64,000 nt of DNA from Gillisella vitis (GTDB lineage: Bacteria; Pseudomonadota; Alphaproteobacteria; Rhizobiales; Rhizobiaceae), in NCBI GenBank assembly GCA_009744235.1, contig WPHV01000005.1, positions 393,036 through 457,035 on the forward strand. Reading direction: 5' to 3'. Each line of letters opens with the position of its first letter. Positions within the stretch are counted from its first letter, which is position 1. The notes below the pieces were generated by a model, which saw only the letters and a program-made list of their open reading frames with translations, made no database searches and had not been told where the DNA came from. The position numbers were made by a program, and so were the translations under genes. Below, one piece after another: positions 34,732 to 44,898 of this stretch.

Positions 34732-37700
34732 TCAACCGTTATGGGCCAGCAACGCCTTGACCAACTCGTTGGAAACCTTGCCGCTTGGCTCCTGGCCCAC
34801 CGAGGTCTGGAAGGCCTTGATGGCGGCAACAGTCCGGGCGCCAAGCTTGCCATCCGGCTCACCGGCATTGAAACCGTTCTTGTTGAGAATGGCCTGGATG
34901 TTGCGGACCGCCTTTTCCATATCGACGCTGCCGGTCTTCAGGCTCTTGCCGACCCACTCGTCCGGCAGGTTGACCGTGTTGGCATCGGCATTCACAGGCA
35001 TTGCCTGCCATTGCTGGACGCTCGCCTTGGCGCGGGCAAGTGCTGCGGGCTGCAAGGATCTGGCCACTTCCTCCTGCTTGGCGGCGGCGTCCTTGTCGCC
35101 CTGGCTGGCGGCCAGCGCGAACCATTTATAGGAGGCTTCCAGATCCTGCTTCACGCCGGTACCGCGCGCATAGAGCACAGCGAGATTGAATTGGCTGTCC
35201 GTCACGCCGAGGTCGCCGGCCCTGGCAAACCATTTGGCCGCAGCATCCATATCCGGCTTGCCATCGCCACCGGAGGCATAGAGCACGGCGAGGTTATGCA
35301 TGGCGCTGGCATTGCCCGCGTCGGCGGCCTGGCTGTAAAGCCCTTTTGCCCGTGTCAGGTCAAGCTGAACGCCAGTGCCTTTTTCATAAAGCCCGGCCAA
35401 ACGATATTGGGCAGGCGCCAGCCCCAGATCGGCAGCGCGCTGGAACCAGACCGCCGCCTGCGAGACATCGCCCGGCAGGCCGTGTGCTTCCATATAGCGC
35501 GAACCGATTTCAAACAGGGCGGCTGGCTCACCCGCCTTGGCAGCCGTCGCCAGGGAAGCGGGCGAGAGATCGGCGGGTACCTCGAACAGCGGCTTGGCTG
35601 CCTCAGTCTTCGGGGCGGCAAATCCGGCCTGGGCCGCATCTGGCATCGTCGGTTGAGCCGAGAGACCGGCGACCGTCTGGCTGCCATCCATTGGGGTGGA
35701 GGAAAGGCTGGCCTGGCCTGTCGGTGACGTCACCGGAATGACTGGTGCAGAAGATGGCTCCGTCTCGGTGCTTTCCACGGCCGGCTGGGATTGCGGTGCC
35801 TCGGCCTTGATCTCGACCGCCCGAACCGGTTGTTGGCCCGGTTGTTGGGGTGCCTGCTGGATTGAGGGTGCCTCAATGGCCGCAGAAGGTGCCAGTTTGG
35901 CAGGTGCCGATGTGGTTGGCGCTTGCTCAGCAGGCGCCTGAGCATTGCCGCCCCCAAGCGTCTTTACTGCCGATACAGCAAGGGCCGCCAGCAAAAGCGC
36001 GCCAACCGCCATCAGGATCGGGCGACGATATCTGGAAAAAGCTGAGCCGCCAGCGACTTCGTCGGCAAGGGCCGTCCGGCTAGGGCGGCTGGCCCGGTCG
36101 GTTTCCTGGGCTGCTGCCTGCGCGGCGCGGCGCGCTGCGGCAATGAAATCCATCCGGTCATCCGCTGATGCCGGTTTTACACTTGCCGCGCCAAGGGCAG
36201 GTTCAGCCGATGCGGTCCCGGCCTGCTGACGCGCCCGGACCTTTTCCAGGATCTTGCGCACATCCGGTTTGCCGGAACCGGGTTCCAGCAATTCATTGGC
36301 CTCTTCCGGCGGCAGAATATCGACAGGATCGATGGAAGGCGCATCCTCGATCATCTGACGCGGCTGCGGAGCGGCGGCCTTTGCCGGTGTCGCCGTCTCG
36401 GCCTGCGCTTTCTTGATCTTCGGCTTCAGGCGCCGGCTCAAACCAGCAATCAGGCTGGGTTTTGCTACCTTCCCATCATCGCTCTGCGGACGAGCCTCGG
36501 CATGAGCAGGCGCATCGATATTGTCTCCAACCGGAAGAAGGTCAACAACCGGTTCCACGTCGGTCTCAATGGACGCGGTCCGCTGCGCAGCCGCAACCGT
36601 CGGATCGGCGCGGTCTTCCTCACTGGTGGTCGTTGCCGTCCGGCGGTCCATCTGGTCCAGTTTTTCGGCAATCTGCACCAGGGTCTGGTGCAAAGCCTCG
36701 ACGGTACGGTGGCTGCGCTCCTCCCCGCCCCGGCTGATCTCTTCCAGGTGGCGCAGGTGATCGGCCAGCACACCAAGCGTTTCGGCAATCTGGTCCTGTC
36801 CCGCCACCTGAACGGATGCCGGGCTCTGGCGAGCATAATTGTCCATCACCGCTTCGGCGGCCTGGCGGGCAGCCTCGACGATATATTCGTCGCTGGTCGC
36901 CAGATAATCCTCAAGGGCCGCCATCCGGCCTTCGATACGCTCACCCTGACCATTGTCCGTCAAGGGCGAGGCACTGATCAGCGCCGAGAGATGAGCGATC
37001 TGCTGTTCCAGCCCGGCAATGGCGGAGCCATCGCCGGAAGGCGAGGCGCTCGTCTCATCCAGGCGGGCAGCGATGGAGTACAGCCGGTCGTCCAGGCTGC
37101 GCAGCAGGCTTTCATCCACAGATGATGCCACTGGCTGAGCATCGATCTGATCGATTCGCTGGCCGATCACGGCGATCTGCTCGGCCAGCTTGTCGCTCAG
37201 GGAAGCATGATCCAGCGCATCGATCTTGCGGGAGATATCGGAGAGATAGCCGGTCAGTTCGGGTTGCAGGCTTTCGCGCTGCGACATTTCCAGCATGCGG
37301 GTCAGATCGTCCAGCCGCTCTTCCAGCCGCTGGGCGGCCTGCTGGTGGGCCAGATCCTCGATTTTCAACGACAGCGCTTCGAGACGACGGTCAAGATCGC
37401 CAGCCGGAAAGCCTGCGGTCTGCTCGGAAATCAGTTCCAGATGATGGGCAATGGTGGCGATCCGGTCTTCCAGACGTTCGATCAGGCGCGGGTCGGTGGC
37501 TTGCCCCGCATGACGGCCAGAAACGGAAATGGCGCGGGAAATCTCGTCCAGACGGTGATCGAGCTGGCCGAACTGCTCCAGCATCGCCTGGCTGTTGGGC
37601 TCCAGATGCTGGCCGATATGCTCAAGCGCCTTGGCAATGGCCACCAGCTTGTCTTCCAGCAGCCGCACGGAGCGCACATCGCCGATCGTTCCCAATTGTT

Positions 37701-38574
37701 GCTTGATCTCATCCAGCCGGTAGGCAAGCTGCAAAAGGTCCTGCTGAATGCGCTCAGGCGCGATGGTATCGAGCCGCGCTTCAAGCGCGCTCCATCGGGT
37801 TTCCATGGTCTGCGTGCCACTGTCGCGGGCAAGTCCGTCCATCAAAGAGCGCAATTCTTCGAAATCGGCCCGCAATGCTTCGGTTTCAGGCGCGGCGGGA
37901 TGACCGATCCGCTCCAGACTGTCGGCCATGCGCATGAAATCCTCACGCAGGCCAGCGGCTTCACGGCTTTCTTCAGCCATCAGCCTGATGTCCTGGATAT
38001 CGGAGCGCAAAGCACCGATTTCGCCAGCAAGGCTCTCGCTGATATCCTGGCGCAGGTCGGCGCGCAGGGTAGACAGGGCCTTATAGAAATCCGGCAAGGG
38101 CGCGGCACTACCACCCGCCATCAGTTGCGGCGCCAGTTCAAGCACCTGCGGCGGACGCACGGATACACTCTCCTCAGGCGCTCGGTATTTGGAATCGTTG
38201 TCGCGCAGCGACGCCCGTCCCGGAGCGAGGGGACGGGCCGCTTCCAACGCCCGTTGCCGGGCGCGGATTTCGGCCAGAGGGTCCAGCCGGTCAGCATCAA
38301 AAGAAGGCGCAACAGCAGGCGGCAGCTCTGCGGCAGCCGGCAATGGCTTATCGGAAAAAGCGCTGGCTGCGGGGCGAACGTCCCTGGCAACGCCGCCGGA
38401 GATGCCATTCATCAGACCTTCGATCCGCGCCTCCAACCCCTCGATCGTGCGGCTCAGGGCATCCAGCGACGAAGCGCCTGCGGGACGAGGGTCGGCCTGA
38501 CGGGTCTCCGCCTGGTAAGGCGGCGTCTGGCCGGGAGCTCTATAGCTCTGCGATGGAGACCGCTGTCCGTTCAT
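34732..38574 (-). CDS. podJ: Polar localisation factor PodJ-like
   Basis: The protein has about 1280 residues with the PodJ order of parts: a long, mostly coiled-coil cytoplasmic region of roughly 850 residues, and one membrane helix (RPILMAVGALLLAALAVSA). A Pro/Ala/Gln-rich periplasmic linker, at least three Sel1-type repeats (such as AVWFQRAADLGLAPAQYRLA) and a C-terminal peptidoglycan-binding domain (NIQAILNKNGFNAG) complete it. In Agrobacterium and Caulobacter PodJ organises a cell pole and growth-zone switching. The start at 38574 has only a weak GGA site. The gene is monocistronic and divergent from the fatty acid operon. Confidence 0.88.
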   Translation of the reverse strand: MNGQRSPSQSYRAPGQTPPYQAETRQADPRPAGASSLDALSRTIEGLEARIEGLMNGISGGVARDVRPAASAFSDKPLPAAAELPPAVAPSFDADRLDPLAEIRARQRALEAARPLAPGRASLRDNDSKYRAPEESVSVRPPQVLELAPQLMAGGSAAPLPDFYKALSTLRADLRQDISESLAGEIGALRSDIQDIRLMAEESREAAGLREDFMRMADSLERIGHPAAPETEALRADFEELRSLMDGLARDSGTQTMETRWSALEARLDTIAPERIQQDLLQLAYRLDEIKQQLGTIGDVRSVRLLEDKLVAIAKALEHIGQHLEPNSQAMLEQFGQLDHRLDEISRAISVSGRHAGQATDPRLIERLEDRIATIAHHLELISEQTAGFPAGDLDRRLEALSLKIEDLAHQQAAQRLEERLDDLTRMLEMSQRESLQPELTGYLSDISRKIDALDHASLSDKLAEQIAVIGQRIDQIDAQPVASSVDESLLRSLDDRLYSIAARLDETSASPSGDGSAIAGLEQQIAHLSALISASPLTDNGQGERIEGRMAALEDYLATSDEYIVEAARQAAEAVMDNYARQSPASVQVAGQDQIAETLGVLADHLRHLEEISRGGEERSHRTVEALHQTLVQIAEKLDQMDRRTATTTSEEDRADPTVAAAQRTASIETDVEPVVDLLPVGDNIDAPAHAEARPQSDDGKVAKPSLIAGLSRRLKPKIKKAQAETATPAKAAAPQPRQMIEDAPSIDPVDILPPEEANELLEPGSGKPDVRKILEKVRARQQAGTASAEPALGAASVKPASADDRMDFIAAARRAAQAAAQETDRASRPSRTALADEVAGGSAFSRYRRPILMAVGALLLAALAVSAVKTLGGGNAQAPAEQAPTTSAPAKLAPSAAIEAPSIQQAPQQPGQQPVRAVEIKAEAPQSQPAVESTETEPSSAPVIPVTSPTGQASLSSTPMDGSQTVAGLSAQPTMPDAAQAGFAAPKTEAAKPLFEVPADLSPASLATAAKAGEPAALFEIGSRYMEAHGLPGDVSQAAVWFQRAADLGLAPAQYRLAGLYEKGTGVQLDLTRAKGLYSQAADAGNASAMHNLAVLYASGGDGKPDMDAAAKWFARAGDLGVTDSQFNLAVLYARGTGVKQDLEASYKWFALAASQGDKDAAAKQEEVARSLQPAALARAKASVQQWQAMPVNADANTVNLPDEWVGKSLKTGSVDMEKAVRNIQAILNKNGFNAGEPDGKLGARTVAAIKAFQTSVGQEPSGKVSNELVKALLAHNG

Positions 38575-38893
38575 ATTCCAAACTCGCTTCGCGTTTCGGG
38601 CCTGCCCCAAGACCTGCCCCCTCCCCCAAACCCGGGGTTGAAGGTTGCAATTCACATCTTGAGGCGGCGCAAATCATTCCGCAGCAGAATCGGGGAAACG
38701 TGGTAAACAACCCGTTAAGAATGGCTGAGATTTTTAACCTTTTCGGTTTGGGCCTCTTATTGTGTCGCCAAACGGGAACTGCAGCGTGATATATGCACGA
38801 CGGTCATCGCCCCTTTGGTCTCTGCTGTACAAATTCCTTGTTACTCTGGCCTATCCGTTGGCAGGACGCATTCTTCAAATTCACATTTTTGCG

Positions 38894-38919
38894 TATTGAC
38901 GTTTACGCGCACGTCAATA
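38894..38919. promoter_or_regulatory. 26-bp inverted repeat in the fad operon promoter
   Basis: TATTGACGT (38894-38902) and ACGTCAATA (38911-38919) are perfect 9-bp arms separated by eight bases. The left arm contains a TTGACG that could be the -35 box. The site ends 59 bases before the acyl-CoA dehydrogenase start. It suits a dimeric repressor of fatty or branched-chain acid breakdown of the TetR or MerR (LiuR-like) type. Confidence 0.65.
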
Positions 38920-38978
38920 TTTTGTAAGACAGAACATCGCCGGGGAGGACGCCGGCCGCAATCTGGAGGACATTGACC

Positions 38979-40772
38979 ATGCCCGTCTATAAGGCACCTG
39001 TCGCGGACACGCTTTTCATCCTGAACACAGTGCTGGGCCTGGAGCGCTATAACAACCTGCCCGGTTTTGAAGACGCGACGCCCGACATGATCGAGGCAAT
39101 TGTCGGCGAGGCCGCCAAGCTTGCCGAAGAGCAGCTGTTTCCGCTCAATCTGTCCGGCGACCAGGAAGGCTGTACCCGCAATGCGGATGGCTCCGTTGCC
39201 GTACCGAAGGGTTTCAAGGAAGCCTATGACGCCTATTGCGCCGGTGGCTGGAGCGGCCTTGCCGTTCCGCCAGAATATGGCGGCCAGGGCCTGCCTTACG
39301 TGCTGCATGCTGCCGTTGGTGAATATATGTCGTCTGCCAATATGGCGCTGATGATGTATCCGGGCCTGACGCAAGGGGCGATTGCCGCCATTCTGGTGCA
39401 TGGCACCGACCAGCAAAAGCAAACCTATCTGCCGAAAATGGTCGAGGGCACCTGGTCCGGCACCATGAACCTGACTGAGCCCCATTGCGGCACCGACCTT
39501 GGCCTGCTGCGCACCAAGGCCGTTCCCAATGGCGATGGCACCTACAAGATTTCCGGCCAGAAGATCTTCATCTCGGCTGGCGAACACGGGATGACCGACA
39601 ATATCATCCATCTGGTTCTCGCCCGTATCGAAGGTGCGCCTGAGGGCACCAAGGGCATTTCGCTGTTCATCGTGCCGAAAGTCATCGTCGGTGAAGACGG
39701 CACGCTGGGTGCCAGAAATGGCGTTTCCTGCGGCGCCATCGAACACAAGATGGGCATTCACGGCAATGCCACCTGCGTCATGAACTATGACGAGGCCACC
39801 GGTTATCTGATCGGCGCGGAGAACAAGGGCCTTTCGGCCATGTTCGTGATGATGAACGAAGCCCGTCTGGGTGTCGGCCTGCAAGGCCTGTCGATTGCCG
39901 AAGTCGCCTATCAGAACGCCGTGACCTATGCGCGGGAGCGTATTCAGGGCCGCTCGCTGTCTGGCGCCAAGGCGCCGGATAAAAAGGCCGACCCGATCAT
40001 CGTCCATCCCGATATTCGCCGCGCGCTGATGACCATCAAGGCCTTCAACGAGGCAGGCCGCGCCTTCACGCTCTGGACGGCGTTGAAATCCGACATTGCC
40101 CACCGCGCCGGTGATGCGGCTGAAAAGCAGACCGCCGATGACATTCTCGGTCTGATGACGCCGATCCTCAAGGGTGTGTTGACCGACAAGGGCTTTGACC
40201 ATGCTGTCATGGCCCAGCAGGTCTATGGCGGCCATGGCTATATCGAAGAATGGGGCATGAGCCAGTATGTGCGCGATGCCCGCATTGCGATGATTTATGA
40301 AGGGGCCAACGGCATTCAGGCGCTGGATCTGGTCGGCCGCAAGCTGGGCTTGAACGGTGGCCGGGCCGTGATGGCACTGTTCAACGAGATCGGTGCCTTC
40401 TGCGAGGAAAACCGCGAGAATGAAAAGCTCTCCTTCTTCACCAAGCAGTTGAAGAAGGGCCTGAACGACGCGCAGGCATCCACCATGTGGTTCATGCAAA
40501 ATGCCATGGCCAAGCCCGACAATGCCGGTGCTGGCTCGACCGATTACATGCATCTCTTCGGTCTGGTTGTTCTTGGCTATATGTGGGCCAAAATGGCCAA
40601 GGCCGCCCATGAGGCGCTTGAAAGCGGGGCTAGCGACACCGATTATTACAACAACAAGCTGTTGACCGGTCGCTTCTTCATGGAAAAGATCATGCCGGAA
40701 ACCGCCCTTCGCAAGTCCCGCATCGAAGCGGGTGCTGACAGCGTGATGGCGATGGCTGCCGAGGCATTTTGA
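38979..40772 (+). CDS. Acyl-CoA dehydrogenase
   Basis: This 597-residue flavoprotein belongs to the longer, DmdC/FadE-like branch with a C-terminal extension. Visible landmarks are MNLTEPHCGTDLG (flavin and substrate contact), KISGQKIFIS and the GGHGYIEE block with the position of the catalytic Glu (YEGANGIQALDL). It introduces the 2,3 double bond into acyl-CoA, the first step of beta-oxidation. The ATG at 38979 has GGAGG ten bases upstream. It begins a three-gene operon with thiolase and the FadB-type enzyme. Confidence 0.92.
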   Translation: MPVYKAPVADTLFILNTVLGLERYNNLPGFEDATPDMIEAIVGEAAKLAEEQLFPLNLSGDQEGCTRNADGSVAVPKGFKEAYDAYCAGGWSGLAVPPEYGGQGLPYVLHAAVGEYMSSANMALMMYPGLTQGAIAAILVHGTDQQKQTYLPKMVEGTWSGTMNLTEPHCGTDLGLLRTKAVPNGDGTYKISGQKIFISAGEHGMTDNIIHLVLARIEGAPEGTKGISLFIVPKVIVGEDGTLGARNGVSCGAIEHKMGIHGNATCVMNYDEATGYLIGAENKGLSAMFVMMNEARLGVGLQGLSIAEVAYQNAVTYARERIQGRSLSGAKAPDKKADPIIVHPDIRRALMTIKAFNEAGRAFTLWTALKSDIAHRAGDAAEKQTADDILGLMTPILKGVLTDKGFDHAVMAQQVYGGHGYIEEWGMSQYVRDARIAMIYEGANGIQALDLVGRKLGLNGGRAVMALFNEIGAFCEENRENEKLSFFTKQLKKGLNDAQASTMWFMQNAMAKPDNAGAGSTDYMHLFGLVVLGYMWAKMAKAAHEALESGASDTDYYNNKLLTGRFFMEKIMPETALRKSRIEAGADSVMAMAAEAF

Positions 40773-40847
40773 TTGAATCTGGCTTCTCCCCGGAGGGGAT
40801 AAACCATTGAAAAAAATCAGGAGCGTCGCGCTCCGGGGAGAGAGACA

Positions 40848-42056
40848 ATGACTGACGTATATGTTTACGACCACGTGCGCACGCCGCGCGGCCGCGGCAA
40901 GAAGGATGGCGCGCTGCATGAAGTGCCATCAGTGCGGCTTGCCGCCAAGGCGCTGGAAGCCATTCGCGACCGCAACGGCCTCGACACATCCACCGTCGAT
41001 GACATCATCATGGGTTGCGTCGATCCTGTCATGGATGCGGGCGCGGTGATCCCGAAGGCTGCGGCCTTTGAGGCAGGTTATTCCACCAAGGCTCCGGGCA
41101 TACAGATTTCGCGTTTCTGCGCGTCCGGTCTTGATGCCATCAATCTGGCCGCAGGCAAGATTGCCACGGGTGCGGATGACATTGTCATTGCCGGTGGCGT
41201 CGAAAGCATGTCGCGCGTTGGGCTTGGCATGTCGGGCGGGGCATGGTTCATGGACCCATCCGTCAACTTCCCGGCCTTCTTCATGCCGCAGGGCGTGTCC
41301 GCCGATCTGATCGCCACCAAATATGGCTTCTCACGCGATGACGTGGATGCCTATGCGGTGGAAAGCCAGAAACGCTCCGCCAATTCCTGGGAAAAGGGCT
41401 ATTTCGACAAATCGGTCGTCGCCGTGAAGGACCAGAATGGCCTGACCATTCTGGATCGCGACGAACATATGCGCCCCGGCACCGACATGCAGTCGCTGGC
41501 AGGCCTTAACCCCTCCTTCCAGATGCCGGGTGAAATGGGCGGCTTTGAAGCCGTCGGCATTCAGGCCCATCCGGAAATCGAGAAGATCAATTACGTCCAC
41601 CACGCGGGCAATTCGTCCGGCATCGTCGATGGCTCCGGTGTTGTGCTTCTTGGTTCCAAGGCGGGTGGCGAGAGCATGGGCTTGAAGCCCCGCGCCCGCA
41701 TTCGCGCCTTCGCCAATATCGGCTCCGATCCGGCCTTGATGCTGACCGGCCCTGTCGATGTAACGGAAAAGCTGTTGAAGAAGACCGGCATGACGCTGGC
41801 CGACATCGATCTATTTGAGCTGAACGAAGCCTTTGCCGCCGTGGTTCTGCGCTTCATGCAGCATTTTGATGTGTCGCATGATGTCATGAACGTCAATGGC
41901 GGCGCGATTGCCATGGGCCACCCGCTGGGTGCTACCGGCGCGATGATCCTCGGCACCGTGCTGGATGAGCTGGAGCGGCGCGATCTGAACACCGCGCTGG
42001 TTACGCTCTGCATCGGGGCCGGCATGGGCACGGCAACCGTTATTGAACGAGTCTGA
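40848..42056 (+). CDS. fadA: Acetyl-CoA C-acyltransferase (thiolase)
   Basis: This is a 402-residue thiolase. The acyl-accepting Cys91 is in SRFCASG, the base His is in GHPLGATGA near residue 358, and a second active cysteine lies in LCIGAGMG close to the C-terminus. It cleaves 3-ketoacyl-CoA to acetyl-CoA and a shortened acyl-CoA. AGAGAGA precedes the ATG. It is the second gene of the fad operon, 75 bp after the dehydrogenase and 15 bp before fadB. Confidence 0.92.
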   Translation: MTDVYVYDHVRTPRGRGKKDGALHEVPSVRLAAKALEAIRDRNGLDTSTVDDIIMGCVDPVMDAGAVIPKAAAFEAGYSTKAPGIQISRFCASGLDAINLAAGKIATGADDIVIAGGVESMSRVGLGMSGGAWFMDPSVNFPAFFMPQGVSADLIATKYGFSRDDVDAYAVESQKRSANSWEKGYFDKSVVAVKDQNGLTILDRDEHMRPGTDMQSLAGLNPSFQMPGEMGGFEAVGIQAHPEIEKINYVHHAGNSSGIVDGSGVVLLGSKAGGESMGLKPRARIRAFANIGSDPALMLTGPVDVTEKLLKKTGMTLADIDLFELNEAFAAVVLRFMQHFDVSHDVMNVNGGAIAMGHPLGATGAMILGTVLDELERRDLNTALVTLCIGAGMGTATVIERV

Positions 42057-42071
42057 TCGGGAGGGATGACA

Positions 42072-44285
42072 ATGACCTATAAGAATTTTACCGTTGAGAC
42101 CGATGCAGACGGCATTGCCCTTGTCACCTGGGACATGCCCGACAAGAGCATGAATGTCTTCACCATGGAGGTGATGGACGAAATCGAAGCGATTGTGGAT
42201 GCCACTGTCGGGGATACCGCCATCAAGGGCGTGGTCTTCACATCAGGCAAATCCGCCTTTTCCGGCGGTGCCGATCTCAGCATGATCCGCGGCATGTTTT
42301 CCATGGTGGAGGAAGAACGCGCCAAGGACCCGGCCAATGCCGTGCAAAAACTGTTCGATTCCGCTGGCCGGATGAGCTGGCTGTGGCGCAAGATCGAGAC
42401 CAATGGTAAACCCTGGGTCTCGGCCATCAACGGCACCTGCATGGGCGGCGCGTTTGAGCTGTCGCTCTCCTGCCATGGCCGCGTGGTCTCCAACGGCAAA
42501 TCGGTGAAGCTGGCGCTGCCGGAAGTCAAGGTTGGCATTTTCCCCGGCGCTGGCGGCACGCAGCGTGTGCCGCGTCTGGCCAATGCCCAGGACGCCCTGC
42601 AAATGATGACCACCGGCCAGACCCTGACGCCGCAGCGCGCCAAGGCCATGAACCTCGTGCATCAGGTGGTGGAACCGGATCAGCTCATTACAACTGCCAA
42701 GCAGATGATCAAGGATGGCTTGAAGCCAGTTGCCCCCTGGGATGAAAAAGGCTTCAAAGCCCCAGGCGGTGGCATCTGGACACCGGCATCGGCCCAGCTT
42801 TGGCCAGCGGCACCGGCTGTGCTGCGCCGTGAAACCTCCGGCAATTACCCGGCCGCTCTGGCGATCCTGAAATGCGTTTACGAAGGCTTGCAGGTGCCGT
42901 TCGACACCGGCCTTCGCATTGAGCAACGCTATTTTACCGAAATCGTCCAGACCACCGAAGCCTTCTCGATGATCCGCTCGCTATTCATCTCGCTTCAGGA
43001 GCTTGGCAAAGGCGCGCGCCGCCCAGCAGGCCAGCCGAAAAGCACGATCAAAAAGGTTGGCGTGGTTGGCGCTGGTTTCATGGGCGCATCGATTGCCTAT
43101 GTCACCGCCGCCGCCGGCCTGCCCGTGGTGCTGATCGACCGTGACATGGAGGCTGCCAACAAGGGCAGATCCGTGGCCGAAGGACTGGTGGCGGGTGCTG
43201 TTGGCAAGGGCAAAATGAGCAAGGAAGACGGCGAAAAGCTGCTGTCTCTGATCACACCAAGCGACGATTATTCCGCGCTGTCGGATGCTGATCTGGTGAT
43301 CGAAGCGGTGTTTGAAGACCGCGACGTCAAGAAGGCCGTGATCGAAAAGGTCGAGGCCGTGCTGCCGGAAGGGGCAATTTTTGCCTCTAACACCTCGACC
43401 CTGCCAATCACCGGTCTTGCCAAGAACTCCAAACGTCCTGCTGATTTCATCGGCGTGCATTTCTTCTCGCCGGTCGAAAAGATGATGCTGACGGAAGTGA
43501 TCCTTGGCAAGGAGACCGGTGACAAGGCGCTGGCGGTGGCCCTGGATTATGTGGCAGCGATCAAGAAGACGCCGATTGTCGTCAATGACACCCGTGGCTT
43601 CTTCGTCAATCGCTGCGTGCTGCGCTACATGGCGGAAAGCTACGACATGCTGCTGGAAGGCGTGCCGCCGGTGATGATCGAAAATGCCGCGAAATTCGCC
43701 GGCATGCCGGTTGGTCCGCTGTCCCTCAACGATGAAGTGGCAATCGATCTCTCCTACAAGATCCTCAAGGCCACCGTCGCCGATCTCGGCGAAAAGGCCG
43801 TGGACCCGCGCCATATGGAACTGGTGGCCCGCATGGTCGAGAAGGAAGAACGCTTTGGCCGCAAGAACGGCAAAGGTTTCTACGATTATCCCGCCAAGCC
43901 TGCCAAAAAGCATATCTGGCCGGGCCTGAAGGACTTTTATCCGCAGCAAAAGCCGGATGACGTCAACGTCAAGACCCTGCAAGAGCGGTTCCTGGCAACC
44001 ATCGCCCTGGAAGCGGCCCGCACCATGGAAGAAGGCATCGTGGTTGACCCACGCGAAGCCGATGTCGGCTCCATCCTCGGCTTCGGCTTTGCCCCCTATA
44101 CCGGCGGCGCACTGTCCTACATCGACGGCATGGGCGTGAAGACCTTCGTGGCTCTCTGCGAACGGCTGACCAAGGACTACGGCCCGCATTTTGCACCCAC
44201 GCCACTGCTGAAGGAGATGGCGCAGAAGGGCGAGACCTTCTACGGGCGGTTTGATCCCTATGGGGCTGTGAAGACAGCGGCCTGA
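42072..44285 (+). CDS. fadB: Enoyl-CoA hydratase / 3-hydroxyacyl-CoA dehydrogenase
   Basis: The protein has 737 residues and two activities. The N-terminal crotonase domain has SAFSGGADLSM, MGGAFELSLSCH and FPGAGGTQRVPRL. A Rossmann domain (GVVGAGFMGASIAY) and two 3-hydroxyacyl-CoA dehydrogenase C-terminal domains follow, with HFFSPV containing the catalytic His. It performs hydration and oxidation in beta-oxidation. An earlier ATG at 42066 touches the GGAGGG ribosome site, so 42072 with six-base spacing is preferred. It ends 12 bases before a strong terminator. Confidence 0.93.
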   Translation: MTYKNFTVETDADGIALVTWDMPDKSMNVFTMEVMDEIEAIVDATVGDTAIKGVVFTSGKSAFSGGADLSMIRGMFSMVEEERAKDPANAVQKLFDSAGRMSWLWRKIETNGKPWVSAINGTCMGGAFELSLSCHGRVVSNGKSVKLALPEVKVGIFPGAGGTQRVPRLANAQDALQMMTTGQTLTPQRAKAMNLVHQVVEPDQLITTAKQMIKDGLKPVAPWDEKGFKAPGGGIWTPASAQLWPAAPAVLRRETSGNYPAALAILKCVYEGLQVPFDTGLRIEQRYFTEIVQTTEAFSMIRSLFISLQELGKGARRPAGQPKSTIKKVGVVGAGFMGASIAYVTAAAGLPVVLIDRDMEAANKGRSVAEGLVAGAVGKGKMSKEDGEKLLSLITPSDDYSALSDADLVIEAVFEDRDVKKAVIEKVEAVLPEGAIFASNTSTLPITGLAKNSKRPADFIGVHFFSPVEKMMLTEVILGKETGDKALAVALDYVAAIKKTPIVVNDTRGFFVNRCVLRYMAESYDMLLEGVPPVMIENAAKFAGMPVGPLSLNDEVAIDLSYKILKATVADLGEKAVDPRHMELVARMVEKEERFGRKNGKGFYDYPAKPAKKHIWPGLKDFYPQQKPDDVNVKTLQERFLATIALEAARTMEEGIVVDPREADVGSILGFGFAPYTGGALSYIDGMGVKTFVALCERLTKDYGPHFAPTPLLKEMAQKGETFYGRFDPYGAVKTAA

Positions 44286-44297
44286 TGACCAAGCAAA

Positions 44298-44333
44298 ATA
44301 AAAGCGGGGAGGCAAATGCCTCCCCGCTTTTAT
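44298..44333. terminator. Bidirectional terminator after fadB
   Basis: Perfect 17-bp arms with a two-base loop and A/T-rich outer ends lie between the convergent fadB and YagU-like genes, giving a T-rich exit in both directions. Confidence 0.92.
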
Positions 44334-44346
44334 GTGGTCATATGTT

Positions 44347-44898
44347 TTAAGCTTTGACCCAATCGCCCTGAATAGGCCTGGCGAAATAGGCCAGAACCGC
44401 AATCATGCAAATTTCAATCGAGACCGACCAATAGATATGGCCGAGGATCTCGCTCCAAAGCTCAAAGGCATTGAGGTTCCAAAGCCATCCTGTGGCGCCA
44501 TTGGCGTAAACCGGATTTCTAAAGCCGAGCAGCGGGATGAGAAATCCATGCATCACCACGGTGATGATCAATCCATAAAACGCGCCGTACCAAAGCCTGA
44601 TCTTCGGCCAATAGGCGGAAGCGAACACATAGACCAGAGCAAAGGCGAAACTGAACAGCCAGTGATACAGCGTGACAGCTCCGGGTACGGTGACGCCCTG
44701 ATAGATGTAATCGAGCGAATGCGAATTGAAGCCAAATCCCCCAAGCCACGCATCGATATGAGCACCCGGAGGCGACACTTCGCCCGGCACACGTGGCGGC
44801 ATATTGACCTCAGATCCCCATTTGACCAGTGAGCTGATGAAACCGCCTATGAGGGTGGTCCAGACAATAACCTGTCGATTGACCTTATTTTCCAACAT
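44347..44898 (-). CDS. YagU-like inner membrane protein (DUF1440)
   Basis: This 183-residue protein with four membrane helices matches E. coli YagU in its key segments: SSLVKWGSEVNMPPR near the N-terminus, PKIRLWYGAFYG in the middle and SEILGHIYWSVSIEI near the end. YagU is linked to acid resistance, but its biochemical role is unknown. AAGGA lies before the ATG at 44898. A perfect FNR/FixK-type box is centred about 175 bp upstream and may switch it on in low oxygen. Confidence 0.85.
   Translation of the reverse strand: MLENKVNRQVIVWTTLIGGFISSLVKWGSEVNMPPRVPGEVSPPGAHIDAWLGGFGFNSHSLDYIYQGVTVPGAVTLYHWLFSFAFALVYVFASAYWPKIRLWYGAFYGLIITVVMHGFLIPLLGFRNPVYANGATGWLWNLNAFELWSEILGHIYWSVSIEICMIAVLAYFARPIQGDWVKA

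Noticed and set aside
38841-40919. 692-residue open frame on the minus strand
   Set aside because: It is antisense to the acyl-CoA dehydrogenase gene; its residues show no family motifs and it arises from high G+C third positions of the real gene.
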